A model generated the notes under the pieces. The model saw nothing but the letters and a program-made list of their open reading frames with translations. It made no database searches and was not told where the DNA came from. Of a DNA stretch of 64,000 bases, positions 41,785 through 50,785 are shown one piece after another; the first letter of the stretch is position 1, and each line of letters begins with the position of its first letter. Source of the DNA: Paenibacillus sp. 19GGS1-52 (lineage in GTDB: Bacteria; Bacillota; Bacilli; Paenibacillales; Paenibacillaceae); assembly GCF_022369515.1 (NCBI RefSeq), contig NZ_CP059724.1, forward strand, positions 1,302,001 to 1,366,000, written 5' to 3'. The position numbers and the translations under genes are program-made.

Positions 41785-43569
41785 TTGGGATACGGTAATT
41801 TACGTCAATGGATAGAACAACTACGGAAGGATAAAGATCTTGCTGTGATCGACACACCAGTTGATCCTTATCTGGAGCTGGCGGAGATTCATCGGCGTGT
41901 GATACAGGAAGAAGGACCTGCCCTGTTGTTCACCAATGTAAAAGGGACACCCTTTCCCGTTGTGACTAATTTATTCGGAACGGCTCGCAGAGTAAATCAA
42001 GCGTTCGGGTCCCGTCCAGAACAGCTGATACAATCGATGATGGGCGCGGTAGAAACACTTCTGCCACCTTCATTCAGCGGAGTCTGGAAAGAAAAAGGAA
42101 TGCTCATTGATCTGCTAAAGATTGGGGTGAGACAGGTTCCACAGGGTGAAGCGCCTGTACTTGGTATATGTCGCAGTACGGACCCATTGAAGGAGCTCCC
42201 GCGAGTAACGAGCTGGCAGAAGGATGGCGGACCGTTTATTACCCTTCCGCTTGTATTCACGGAGAGTACCTCCAATCCGAAGGATAATAATCTGGGGATG
42301 TACCGGATTCAAATTTATGATGATAGTACTACCGGTATTCATTGGCAAATACATAAGGGGGGCGGATTCCACCACCATGAAGCTGAATTACGCGGAGAGC
42401 CGTTGCCGGTTTCTGTCTTTATCGGCGGTCCTCCAGCCTTAATTGCGTCAGCTATCGCCCCCGTACCTGAACGTATGTCTGAATTGCTGTTGGCCTCCAT
42501 GCTGCTGGGCGGCAAGCTGCCGATGGTTAAGGACCCGATGGGCGGACATCATATTCCCGCCGAGGTCGAATTTGCCATTCGTGGACTGGTTCCCCCGCAT
42601 GAGCGGCGTATGGAAGGACCTTTCGGCGATCATTACGGCTATTATTCATTACAGCATGATTTTCCTGTAATGCATGTGCAACGAATGTGGCATCGCAAAG
42701 ATGCAATCTATCCAGCGACTATCGTCGGCAAGCCACGCCAGGAGGATTATTATTTAGGTGATTTCTTGCAACGTCTGCTCGCACCAGCGTTTCCGTTGGT
42801 AATGCCATCCGTCCGCTCCTTGTGGGCATACTCGGAATCAGGCTCGCATACGTTGGCCGCGGCAGTTGTACGCGAAAGTTACTCGCGTGAAGCGCTGGTA
42901 TCGGCCTTCCGTATTCTTGGTGAAGGCCAGCTCTCGTTAACCAAATTCCTGTTATTGACCAATGAGCCGGTCGATCTTACGGATTTCCCTAAATTGTTGG
43001 AGACGGTGCTGGAGCGGTTCAATCCTGCAGTCGATCTGTTTGTATTCAACCAGACCTCGCAAGATACACTAGATTATACAGGTCAGCAAATGAATCGCGG
43101 TAGCAAAGGCGTATTGATGGGAATCGGCAGCCCGATTCGGGATTTACCCCGCAGCTATGAAGAGGGGCTCCTTTCTGGAATCCAGAATGCAATTCCGTAT
43201 TGCGGTGGTTGTTTAACTGTTTCTGGTGCATCCTATGAAGAGGACCCACAGTTGCCTTCGCGGCTTGTAGCTTCGCTGCGCGAGGCGGATACCGTCTGGC
43301 CCCTGGTCATTCTGGTGGACAACGCTGCAGAAACGGTTCGCACGCAGACCACCTTTCTCTGGAGCGTGTTCACTCGCTTCAACCCGGCCACAGATATTTA
43401 TGCCGAATCTGAGGTGAAGAATCACCATATCGGCTATAAACTTCCAATTGTAATCGATGCCCGCATGAAGCCGGGATATCCGGACGAGCTGTTCCCACGC
43501 GAGGATATCGTGGAGCAGGTTGACCGCAATTGGAAACACTACTTCAGCGGGAGTGTAAACTCCATATAA
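41785..43569 (+). CDS. UbiD-family decarboxylase, probably of futalosine-type menaquinone synthesis
   Basis: 594 residues from the TTG at 41785; GGAGGAGGAA lies 7 nt upstream, and the longer GTG frame reads through this RBS. UbiD-type prenylated-FMN decarboxylase: NNLGMYRIQIYDD, HWQIHKGGGFHHHEAE and VEFAIRGLVPPHERRMEGPFGDHYGYYS carry the cofactor and metal-binding residues. With mqnE at 51 kb it most likely decarboxylates the naphthoate precursor of menaquinone (MqnL-like). Another aromatic acid is the alternative. An operon with the next gene (18-bp gap). Confidence 0.87.
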   Translation: MGYGNLRQWIEQLRKDKDLAVIDTPVDPYLELAEIHRRVIQEEGPALLFTNVKGTPFPVVTNLFGTARRVNQAFGSRPEQLIQSMMGAVETLLPPSFSGVWKEKGMLIDLLKIGVRQVPQGEAPVLGICRSTDPLKELPRVTSWQKDGGPFITLPLVFTESTSNPKDNNLGMYRIQIYDDSTTGIHWQIHKGGGFHHHEAELRGEPLPVSVFIGGPPALIASAIAPVPERMSELLLASMLLGGKLPMVKDPMGGHHIPAEVEFAIRGLVPPHERRMEGPFGDHYGYYSLQHDFPVMHVQRMWHRKDAIYPATIVGKPRQEDYYLGDFLQRLLAPAFPLVMPSVRSLWAYSESGSHTLAAAVVRESYSREALVSAFRILGEGQLSLTKFLLLTNEPVDLTDFPKLLETVLERFNPAVDLFVFNQTSQDTLDYTGQQMNRGSKGVLMGIGSPIRDLPRSYEEGLLSGIQNAIPYCGGCLTVSGASYEEDPQLPSRLVASLREADTVWPLVILVDNAAETVRTQTTFLWSVFTRFNPATDIYAESEVKNHHIGYKLPIVIDARMKPGYPDELFPREDIVEQVDRNWKHYFSGSVNSI

Positions 43570-43587
43570 CTTCTAGGAGGATGGGCT

Positions 43588-44298
43588 ATGCTGCGAATAT
43601 TACTCGGGGAGCCGCCCCGCAAGAACAGTGGTGTGCTTGCTGAAGCTATGGACAACATGGCCAAAATTGCGGCACTATTGCGTAAGGAAATGAGCATGCA
43701 TGAGGATCGTGACCATGAATTCCGCAAGCTGGAGGTTTGGACACGAGGGCTGATCTCTTCTCTGGATGAACTGGAGCAAAGCTGGTTCGCAGCGGCTTTT
43801 TATCGAAAATTAGTAATTGCGGGATATATGGACGATATGTCGACTATGGAGCAGGGCGAATATGCGCGGTATGTTTATTTTTATAAAAATGGGTTTATCC
43901 GTGTATTCTCTCTGCTGGACAAGTTCGGAACGGTGCTGAATAGTCTGTATGACCTTAATACCTCTAAAGTTAAAGCACATTTCTCCTATTTTACGGTGCT
44001 GCGGCAATTTCATTCGCTGAAAGAGCACTCTGTACTTGCCGATCAGCTCGAGAATATTAAGAATAATTATCGGGAACCGCTGGAGAACCTGCGCAAGCGC
44101 CGAAATGCGGAAATTCATTATATGAATGCCGAAATGCAGGATGATCTGTGGCAACGGCACCAAGGATTACATGACAAAATACACCTTGAGGATCTGGATA
44201 GCCATCTTGAGGATTTGCGGCAAGGGCTGGAGATGGTCTGTAAATCCTTAAGTGTGGCTTTCAGGTACAGCAATGAGCAATGGCATAAGAATCGGTAA
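43588..44298 (+). CDS. Helical protein, probably Cthe_2314-type HEPN family
   Basis: 236 residues, almost all helical and soluble. A HEPN-like R-x4-H motif is present in RKRRNAEIHYMN (about 170-181). The rest matches what I recall of the Cthe_2314-like HEPN family: GVLAEAMDNMAKIAALLRKE and YARYVYFYKNGFIRVFSLLDKFGTVLN. HEPN motifs can form RNase sites, but activity here is not implied. RBS GGAGG. Directly downstream of the UbiD-type gene. Confidence 0.6.
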   Translation: MLRILLGEPPRKNSGVLAEAMDNMAKIAALLRKEMSMHEDRDHEFRKLEVWTRGLISSLDELEQSWFAAAFYRKLVIAGYMDDMSTMEQGEYARYVYFYKNGFIRVFSLLDKFGTVLNSLYDLNTSKVKAHFSYFTVLRQFHSLKEHSVLADQLENIKNNYREPLENLRKRRNAEIHYMNAEMQDDLWQRHQGLHDKIHLEDLDSHLEDLRQGLEMVCKSLSVAFRYSNEQWHKNR

Positions 44299-44338
44299 AG
44301 TCTGAGATCAAGACCCTGTTACTCACAGGAAGTTCTCT

Positions 44339-44367
44339 TTGACAAAAATCCTTAAACTTACTATACT
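44339..44367 (+). promoter_or_regulatory. Promoter of the met riboswitch transcript
   Basis: TTGACA, 17 bp, TATACT; near-consensus. Predicted start near 44374. Confidence 0.8.
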
Positions 44368-44410
44368 TATGGTTGCATTGTAACTTCACATTCGATGACA
44401 TCAATTTCAT

Positions 44411-44632
44411 ATCTATATCTTATCGAGAGCGGCGGAGGGATAGGCCCGATGAAGCCCGGCAACCGATTTATATTCAGTCTGTTTACTCGGCTCTATATAA
44501 ATGTCATGGTGCTAATTCCTACAATAGCCGCTACTTTTGCGGTCATTGGCAGATGAGAAGGCATTGTCTATACACGCACAGGGCCTCTTGCGATCTGCAT
44601 CCGATCGTACGAGGTCTTTTTCTATGCAGCTA
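44411..44632 (+). promoter_or_regulatory. SAM-I (S-box) riboswitch
   Basis: Contains the conserved blocks CTTATCGAGAG, GGAGGGATAGGCCCGATGA, AGCCCGGCAACC, GGTGCTAATTCCTACA and GCAGATGAGAAGG in order. A terminator stem (GGCCTCTTGCGATC / GATCGTACGAGGTC, then TTTTT) ends the element at about 44580-44632. SAM binding should terminate transcription before metNIQ. Confidence 0.96.
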
Positions 44633-44655
44633 CAAACTTTTAGGAGGGTGACAGA

Positions 44656-45672
44656 TTGATAGAGATCAGAGGTCTAACAAAGGTATATGGAAAAGGTGAT
44701 AAGGCTGCCACGGCACTTTCCGGACTGAACCTGTCCATCCAAAAAGGTGAAATATTCGGAGTAATCGGACATTCCGGCGCAGGAAAAAGCACATTGATCC
44801 GCTGCATCAATCTGCTGGAGCGACCAACGGAAGGAGAAATCTGGGTTGATGGCGTGGAATTAACCAAGCTTAACCGCGGACAGCTGCAGGAGCAGCGGCG
44901 TAAGATTGGGATGATCTTTCAACACTTTAATCTGCTGTCTTCAGCGACCGTTTATGATAATATTGCCTTTCCACTGCGGCTTACCGGATCTGCAAGGGCA
45001 GATATTGATCTTAAGGTTAAGGAGCTGCTAGCCTTGGTAGGGCTTGAAGAACATAGTAATAAGTATCCTGCTCAATTATCGGGTGGGCAAAAACAGCGGG
45101 TAGGCGTAGCCCGGGCGTTAGCCAGTGATCCGGATGTACTACTCTGTGATGAAGCTACCTCAGCGCTTGACCCACAGACGACAGATTCCATTTTGCGACT
45201 GCTGCTCGACATCAATAAGAGGTTCCATCTGACAATTGTACTGATTACGCACGAAATGCACGTCATTCAGAGTATTTGTGATCGGGTAGCTGTTATTCAT
45301 GGTGGTGGAATTGTTGAACAGGGCGAAGTCACAGAGGTATTCCTGAAGCCGAAGCATGAGATCACACGTGATTTTATTCGTAGTGAAACGCAAAATGACG
45401 GGCCGCTGCGGGCAGCCATTGACGCCAAGCCAGGGGAGTATTCCCAAGCCGTCAAGATTACCTTCCTCGGGCAAAAAACATATGACTCTACCCTTTCACA
45501 GGTAGCTCGTGAGACAGGGGTTAACTTTGCGATTCTGCAAGGAACCATCTCGACACTCAAAGATGTACCCTATGGTCAGCTGATTGTGCGATTCGAGGGA
45601 CCTGCTGCAGCCATCGAGATAACGATAGCAGAATTAACAGCCCAAGGTCTTGATGTGGAGGTGATTTCTTAA
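44656..45672 (+). CDS. metN: Methionine ABC transporter ATP-binding protein
   Basis: 338 residues. Walker A is GHSGAGKS, the signature LSGGQKQRVG and Walker B VLLCDEATSAL. The C-terminal NIL domain (about 265-338) binds methionine and gives trans-inhibition. TTG start behind AGGAGGGTGA. Its stop overlaps the metI start. Controlled by the SAM-I riboswitch. Confidence 0.96.
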   Translation: MIEIRGLTKVYGKGDKAATALSGLNLSIQKGEIFGVIGHSGAGKSTLIRCINLLERPTEGEIWVDGVELTKLNRGQLQEQRRKIGMIFQHFNLLSSATVYDNIAFPLRLTGSARADIDLKVKELLALVGLEEHSNKYPAQLSGGQKQRVGVARALASDPDVLLCDEATSALDPQTTDSILRLLLDINKRFHLTIVLITHEMHVIQSICDRVAVIHGGGIVEQGEVTEVFLKPKHEITRDFIRSETQNDGPLRAAIDAKPGEYSQAVKITFLGQKTYDSTLSQVARETGVNFAILQGTISTLKDVPYGQLIVRFEGPAAAIEITIAELTAQGLDVEVIS

Positions 45673-46340
45673 TGGGCAGCTTAAACTTTGCAGATCTGAA
45701 TTGGCAAGAAATGCTGGATGCAACGCTTGCAACAATAAAAATGTTAGCTTATTCCGGATTGTTCACAATTATTCTTGGTTTACCACTTGGAATTGTGTTA
45801 TATTTATGGGGCAGATCAAATAGTTCAGTTATCAGAGCGATTTACTCGGTATTATCTTTTGTAGTGAACATTCTCCGATCAGTACCGTTTATCATTCTGA
45901 TGGTGGCCCTAATTCCCTTTAGCAAGTCGATCGTAGGAACATCCATTGGTGTACTGGGTACGATTCCTGCACTGGTGATTGGTGCTTCGCCTTTCTTAGC
46001 CCGTCTTGTAGAGACGGCACTGCGCGAAGTTGATCGTGGTGTGATTGAGGCAGCTCAAGGTATGGGGGCATCGACAAGTCAGATCGTAACACGCGTGCTG
46101 CTGCCGGAGGCTCGTCCAGGTCTGTTTGCAGCAGCGACAATCACATTAGTAACTTTAGTCTCCTATACAGCTATGTCTGGTATGGTGGGCGGCGGCGGAC
46201 TGGGCGATCTTGCGATCCGTTATGGGTATTATCGCTATCAGAAGGAAGTTATGATTATCTCTGTAGCCCTGATGGTATTGCTAGTACAGTTATTGCAAAT
46301 GGCCGGTGATCGGCTCGTAAAACATTTTACCCGGAAATAA
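45672..46340 (+). CDS. metI: Methionine ABC transporter permease
   Basis: 222 residues with five predicted membrane helices. The EAA-loop contact region is in EVDRGVIEAAQGMGASTSQIV. The ATG overlaps the metN stop by one base, a sign of translational coupling. Forms the channel of MetNIQ. Confidence 0.96.
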   Translation: MGSLNFADLNWQEMLDATLATIKMLAYSGLFTIILGLPLGIVLYLWGRSNSSVIRAIYSVLSFVVNILRSVPFIILMVALIPFSKSIVGTSIGVLGTIPALVIGASPFLARLVETALREVDRGVIEAAQGMGASTSQIVTRVLLPEARPGLFAAATITLVTLVSYTAMSGMVGGGGLGDLAIRYGYYRYQKEVMIISVALMVLLVQLLQMAGDRLVKHFTRK

Positions 46341-46400
46341 GGTACATCCATATAGAACCTTATTCATACAAAATCATACTGAACTGAGGGGGATTTACAA

Positions 46401-47267
46401 ATGAAGAAAGTATTATTAACCTTTTTTAGCCTGACACTGGTGTTGGTGCTTGCGGCTTGCGGCAACAATAATACAACCAATAATGCAGCTAACTCAGCTG
46501 CAACAAATGCACCAGCAGCAGAGGCCACAACTGAACCGGCGGCAGAACCAATAACACTGGTAATCGGCGCTTCGCCTGTACCGCATGCAGAAATATTGAA
46601 GGCTATTGCTCCACTGCTTGAAGCACAGGGCATTAAACTTGAAATCAAAGAATTCACTGACTATATTCAACCCAACGTACAACTTGCTGAGAAGCAGCTG
46701 GATGCCAACTTTTTCCAACACCAGCCTTACCTGGATCAACAGAATAAAGATAACGGCACGGACCTGGTAGCTGTTACTGCAGTTCACGTTGAACCCTTCG
46801 GTGCCTATTCCAAAAAAATCAAAGATATCGCCGAGCTTGCTGACGGCGCAAAGGTTGCTATTCCGAATGATGCTACTAACGGTGGACGTGCATTGATCCT
46901 GTTGGCCAAAAATGGCCTGATTAAGCTGAAGGATGATACGAATATTACCTCCACCAAAGCAGATATTACAGAAAACAAGAAAAACCTTGATATTATCGAG
47001 CTGGATGCAGCTATGCTGCCTCGCCAACTGGATGAAGTTGACCTCGCTCTGATCAACACTAACTACGCACTTGAAGCGGGTCTTGTTCCAACCAAAGATG
47101 CTTTGTTCATCGAAGGAACGGATTCCCCTTATGCTAACATTCTGGTAGCACGCCCGGACAACAAAGATTCCGATGCGATCCAGAAGCTGGCGGCTGCGCT
47201 GAATTCTCCGGAGGCTAAAGCTTTCATTGAAGAGAAATACCAAGGTTCCATCATTCCTGCATTTTAA
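46401..47267 (+). CDS. metQ: Methionine-binding lipoprotein
   Basis: 288 residues. A lipoprotein signal with lipobox LAAC (lipid-bearing Cys20) and an Asn/Ala/Thr linker precede a NlpA/MetQ-type binding domain (IEIKEFTDYIQP-like segment, LDANFFQHQPYLDQ, AKVAIPNDATNGGRAL). Presents methionine to MetI. RBS GAGGGGG. No terminator is evident before the decayed insertion element 30 bp downstream. Confidence 0.95.
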   Translation: MKKVLLTFFSLTLVLVLAACGNNNTTNNAANSAATNAPAAEATTEPAAEPITLVIGASPVPHAEILKAIAPLLEAQGIKLEIKEFTDYIQPNVQLAEKQLDANFFQHQPYLDQQNKDNGTDLVAVTAVHVEPFGAYSKKIKDIAELADGAKVAIPNDATNGGRALILLAKNGLIKLKDDTNITSTKADITENKKNLDIIELDAAMLPRQLDEVDLALINTNYALEAGLVPTKDALFIEGTDSPYANILVARPDNKDSDAIQKLAAALNSPEAKAFIEEKYQGSIIPAF

Positions 47268-47392
47268 GGTGAAGGACCACTGCTTGTCAGCTTACAGAAC
47301 AAAGGGCTGTCCCATAAATAGATTTTCTATGACGGGAGATAGTTCTCTTCATTCTTAAAACCATAAAAAACAGCAAAGCAGCGATTCACCCG

Positions 47393-48660
47393 TTAATGGG
47401 GAATCGCTGCTTTTCGTTTTTGGTCATTGGTTGCTTGCTCCAGCAGATTGTGAGCAAGCGAAAGCCACCCGATCTCAAGCGTCACTTTCTCCATGCCACG
47501 AAGCAGAAATCGCCGGAAGCCCTTGTTGTTCATCAGTTGTCCAAACACACTCTCCGGTTCCGTCATTCTTCGCACGGCCAAGGCGTAACCTTCCTCACTC
47601 CGTAGAATTTCTCGAGCCTGTTTCTGGTATCGCAGTCGTTCCAAACTAATGACCACTTCCCGATTTCCTGCCGCTTTTGTACAACCTTCCCTCAATGGGC
47701 AACTTTCGCTGCGGTAATGACGTTTTCGAATTTCATATCCACTCTCTACAATTTCCTTGCTTTCTTTGCGGAAATGCAGCGTTTGTCCGGCTGGGCACGT
47801 CCATGTATCCTCGGTTTCAGTGTACGTCCAGTTCTCAATCTTTTCGACATTCTCTTTCCAAGCTTTACTCTATTCTTTGTGATAGCTGCCGTATTTCACT
47901 ATCGCTTGAATCTCTTTCTTTTCCAGATAGGCGTAGTTTTTTCACTCCCGTAGCCTGCATCCGCAATCACCGTCTGCGGGAGTTTCCCCAAGATCTGCCT
48001 TGCTTTTTCCATATGCGGCTGTAAACAACGGGTATCAGTAGGTCTCGGATGTAGACTGTAGGTTAAAATAAACTGGTTTTCGGTTCGGATCTGTACATTG
48101 TATCCCGGTTTGAACTGACCGTTTCGCATGTGATCTTCCTTCATCCGCATAAACGTTGCCTCCGGGTCTGCCTTGCTGAAGCTGTTCCGGTCACCGAGCA
48201 GCACTTGGTACTGTTCGTACTTCAACAGCCTGGGCAGCAAATCCTTGCGAAGCTTCCGAACGACTTTCTTCAGGGGCTTGTTTTTGGGTTTCTCCAATAA
48301 CTGGGCTTTAAGCTTCTGTGTTACTTGTTCGAGTTTCTCGCTGCTCAGTTTGGAAGACTCCCCGAGTTCAGGGAGGTCTCTACCGAGGCACTCGTGTTCT
48401 TCTCGAAGGGAATGTTTTCGCGTACCGCTGGCGATTTGTCGAGAGGAGTAGATTCGCTGAGTATAGGCGTAAATGATGATTTTGGTGAGCATTTTGGGGT
48501 GGTAGCTGTCGCGGCCACCGCCGGGATAGGCAGCGTCAAAGATGGCGTCGTCCAGCCGATGGACGGCTTCGTTAACGACACGAACGAGGTGGTTTTCTGG
48601 AATATCTTCTTCCAGATCCATTGGCAAGCAAAATGGGTCCATGGTATATTGAATGTACAA
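47393..48660 (-). pseudogene. IS1182-family transposase, disrupted
   Basis: The N-terminal piece (48660 to about 47940) has the DUF772-type start (DIPENHLVRVVNEAVHRLDD, HPKMLTKIIIYAYTQRIYSS). It then jumps across a deletion (SSRQIASGTRKHSLREEH) into the central region and ADAGYGSEK. A frameshift in a run of six T near 47936 and an in-frame TAG near 47875 break the DDE domain. The C-terminal piece (about 47695-47393) still reads RMTEPESVFGQLMNNKGFRR. Not expected to be functional. Confidence 0.85.
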
Positions 48661-48782
48661 AAGAAACCTCTCCTTGATTTAAAATGGTTGGTCGCACTTC
48701 CATTTTACCAAAGAAAGGTTTCTTTTTTTATGATTTTTAGAAGGATTGTAGATACGATTCCCGCTTAAACAGCGGAGAGGAC

Positions 48783-48887
48783 GGAACGATTGTGGAAAAG
48801 CGATAGCGTTCGCCTTTGTCTCCGGATTTTCACCGCTAAGGGGAATGAAAAAAATCTGGAGACCACAGCGATTGGAACAACGGTCCG
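48783..48887. repeat. R2 intergenic structured element, copy 2
   Basis: Shares GCGATAGCGTTCGCC with copy 1 at 12150-12289. A long imperfect hairpin is visible, with GTCTCCGGATTTT pairing with AAAATCTGGAGAC. It lies between the transposase start and the right inverted repeat of the IS remnant. Confidence 0.45.
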
Positions 48888-49023
48888 TTCGCGAAGCGTC
48901 CTCACAAGCGCAACCGTCTATCTGACTCCAAAAAAAGAGCTGTCCCAAGCAGCCATTTCATGGCTTATGGGACAGCCCTTTGTATTGCGTATGTTGTAGG
49001 AGGAGGACAAATCCTCTATAATG

Positions 49024-49060
49024 AAAAAACCCCGGTTCCTCTGCAAGCAGAAGAACCGGG
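49024..49060 (-). terminator. Terminator of yutI
   Basis: CCCGGTTC / GAACCGGG stem followed by a T-run on the minus strand. Confidence 0.75.
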
Positions 49061-49077
49061 ATAATTATAGAACGGGA

Positions 49078-49326
49078 TTAGAATACTTGAATAACTTCTT
49101 CGACGCCTTCTACTTCTTCAAGAAGAGCGCGTTCGATCCCGGCTTTCAAGGTGATCGTGGAGCTAGGGCAGCTGCCACAAGCACCCATGAGTTTCAGTTT
49201 AACGATGCCGTCTTCAACATCAATCAGTTCCACGTCGCCGCCATCGCGTTGCAGGAACGGACGAAGTTTATCGAGTACTTCCAGCACTTCATCATACATG
49301 GTAGGGCTTTGTACATTCTCACTCAT
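49078..49326 (-). CDS. yutI: NifU C-terminal-like Fe-S scaffold/carrier
   Basis: 82 residues, single Nfu domain. The cluster-binding CxxC is in GACGSCPSS (C50, C53), preceded by [20 protein letters not shown]. Carries Fe-S clusters to target enzymes. RBS AAAGGAGTGA. Divergent from yuzB, keeping the yutI-yuzB-yutJ grouping of B. subtilis. Confidence 0.93.
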   Translation of the reverse strand: MSENVQSPTMYDEVLEVLDKLRPFLQRDGGDVELIDVEDGIVKLKLMGACGSCPSSTITLKAGIERALLEEVEGVEEVIQVF

Positions 49327-49407
49327 TTCTCAATCACTCCTTTCGTATGTTTATTATAGTACAATTCCTTCAAAAATAAAATGGTTAGCACAGAAAAGGA
49401 GATCATC

Positions 49408-49662
49408 ATGAGACCAATTATTGAATTTTGTGCCAGTAACCTCGGACATGGCACAGAACAGCTAATGAATAAACTGGAGCAGAACCTCGAATATGATGTT
49501 ATGGAATACGGCTGCCTGAACAATTGCGGACAATGTTACTTGTCCCCATTCGCTATGGTGAACGGAGAGATTATTGAAGCCGATTCTCCAATAGAACTAG
49601 AAGCTGCCATCGACAACAAGATTAAAGAGCTGGAAGCATGGGATAATCTGGAGATCGATTAA
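49408..49662 (+). CDS. yuzB: YuzB family protein (DUF1450)
   Basis: 84 residues from the ATG at 49408 (AAAAGGAGA 7 nt upstream). Cysteine pattern FCASN...YGCLNNCGQCYLSPF resembles a thioredoxin-like ferredoxin with a possible Fe-S or disulfide site. Biochemical role unknown. Flanked by yutI and yutJ as in Bacillus. Confidence 0.9.
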   Translation: MRPIIEFCASNLGHGTEQLMNKLEQNLEYDVMEYGCLNNCGQCYLSPFAMVNGEIIEADSPIELEAAIDNKIKELEAWDNLEID

Positions 49663-49672
49663 GGGCTTAGCC

Positions 49673-50734
49673 CTAACCGAAGTGGCGTTTAGACATCCAG
49701 AGCACACCGCTCTTCAAGAGACGCGGTACCCGCCCCATGACGGAACGATGTCCCATAAGTCCAAAACCTGTATTTTTGCCTAGGGAACCTAGAGTTCCTT
49801 TTAAGCGGATGGCTTGGAGCTTGGGTGTCTCATTCCGCCATAGGGCTTGTATAATATGAGCGACTTGCTCCCCTTGGGCTCCTGCCGCCTGTGCACTGGG
49901 TGCGAATGGCAGACTGGCGCAATCCCCAATCACATATACCTCTGGGTAATCAGGGACATGATAGAATTCTCCCAGAATGATTCGTCCTCCGCGATCCTTT
50001 GGCAGATTCAAATCCTGAACAACCTTTACCGGTTGAATCCCCCCGGTCCATACCGTTACGTCAGACGGGATAGCCTGCATTCCATTATAGATGGCATCCT
50101 TCTCCACATGGGACACAGCGATACGCCCTAATGTCTCCACCTGATGTTCACTGAACCATTCCTCTACAAATTGGGACAGCTTGGCCGGAAAAGTAGATAG
50201 TACACGTTCTCCACGATCAAGAATGGAGATGTTTAGATCAGGTCGGCTTTCACGCAACTCTGCCGCTAACTCCACCCCACTTAAGCCGCCTCCCACGATA
50301 TTGACAGTCCCATAAGGCTTCACATCATTGAGACGACGATAAGTTTCCCGGGTATCTGAGAAGGTCTGGATACCGCAGGTATATTGCTCTGCCCCAGGAA
50401 TGTTATGGTAATTATCCGTAGAGCCTAGGGCAATCGCCAGAATATCATAGGAAATCGGCTCACCGCTGTCCATAAATACAAGTTTGTTCTCCAGTTCAAT
50501 AGAGCCTACCTCGCCATAACGTACACTTAGGCGGGGATGCACTGGAAATTGAATACGCAGATGATAATCGGTAACAGTACCGGCGGCAAGTGCATAATAT
50601 TCCGTCTTAATTCCCTGATAAGGCATCCGGTCGATCAAAATAATTTCCACATCATGGGGGAGATGGTTATCGAGTAATTTTTGTATAAGGGCTAGGCCGC
50701 CATAACCGCCGCCCAGGACTAATAGTGTTCTCAT
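49673..50734 (-). CDS. yutJ: NDH-2-type NADH dehydrogenase-like flavoprotein (YutJ)
   Basis: 353 residues from the ATG at 50734. N-terminal FAD dinucleotide fold (LLVLGGGYGGLALIQKLL), second NAD(P) fold (VNIVGGGLSGVELAAELR), the WTGG element, and a C-terminal FAD-binding motif (EVYVIGDCASLPFAPSAQAA). Likely transfers electrons from NAD(P)H to menaquinone. The gap to the upstream mqnE is 51 bp on the same strand, so quinone synthesis and quinone reduction may share an operon. Confidence 0.87.
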   Translation of the reverse strand: MRTLLVLGGGYGGLALIQKLLDNHLPHDVEIILIDRMPYQGIKTEYYALAAGTVTDYHLRIQFPVHPRLSVRYGEVGSIELENKLVFMDSGEPISYDILAIALGSTDNYHNIPGAEQYTCGIQTFSDTRETYRRLNDVKPYGTVNIVGGGLSGVELAAELRESRPDLNISILDRGERVLSTFPAKLSQFVEEWFSEHQVETLGRIAVSHVEKDAIYNGMQAIPSDVTVWTGGIQPVKVVQDLNLPKDRGGRIILGEFYHVPDYPEVYVIGDCASLPFAPSAQAAGAQGEQVAHIIQALWRNETPKLQAIRLKGTLGSLGKNTGFGLMGHRSVMGRVPRLLKSGVLWMSKRHFG

Positions 50735-50785
50735 GCTTCCCGATCTTCCTTTCAAATATGGACTTAACGGATTTCCTGACGCTTA

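Larger units (their letters stand above)
47299..48983. mobile_element. Decayed IS1182-type insertion sequence
   Basis: Bounded by a perfect 19-bp inverted repeat, ACAAAGGGCTGTCCCATAA at 47299-47317 and its complement at 48965-48983. It contains a broken DDE transposase on the minus strand. The right-hand 305 bp hold an R2-type structured element and a second, partial copy of the terminal repeat (AGCTGTCCC near 48940). I see no clear target duplication outside the ends. Confidence 0.75.

Noticed and set aside
46494..47243. 249-codon minus-strand frame opposite metQ
   Set aside because: Antisense shadow of a clear metQ gene; Cys/Phe/Ile-rich composition and no initiation signals.
48340..48770. 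Plus-strand frames opposite the IS transposase
   Set aside because: Antisense to recognisable transposase fragments; no independent support.
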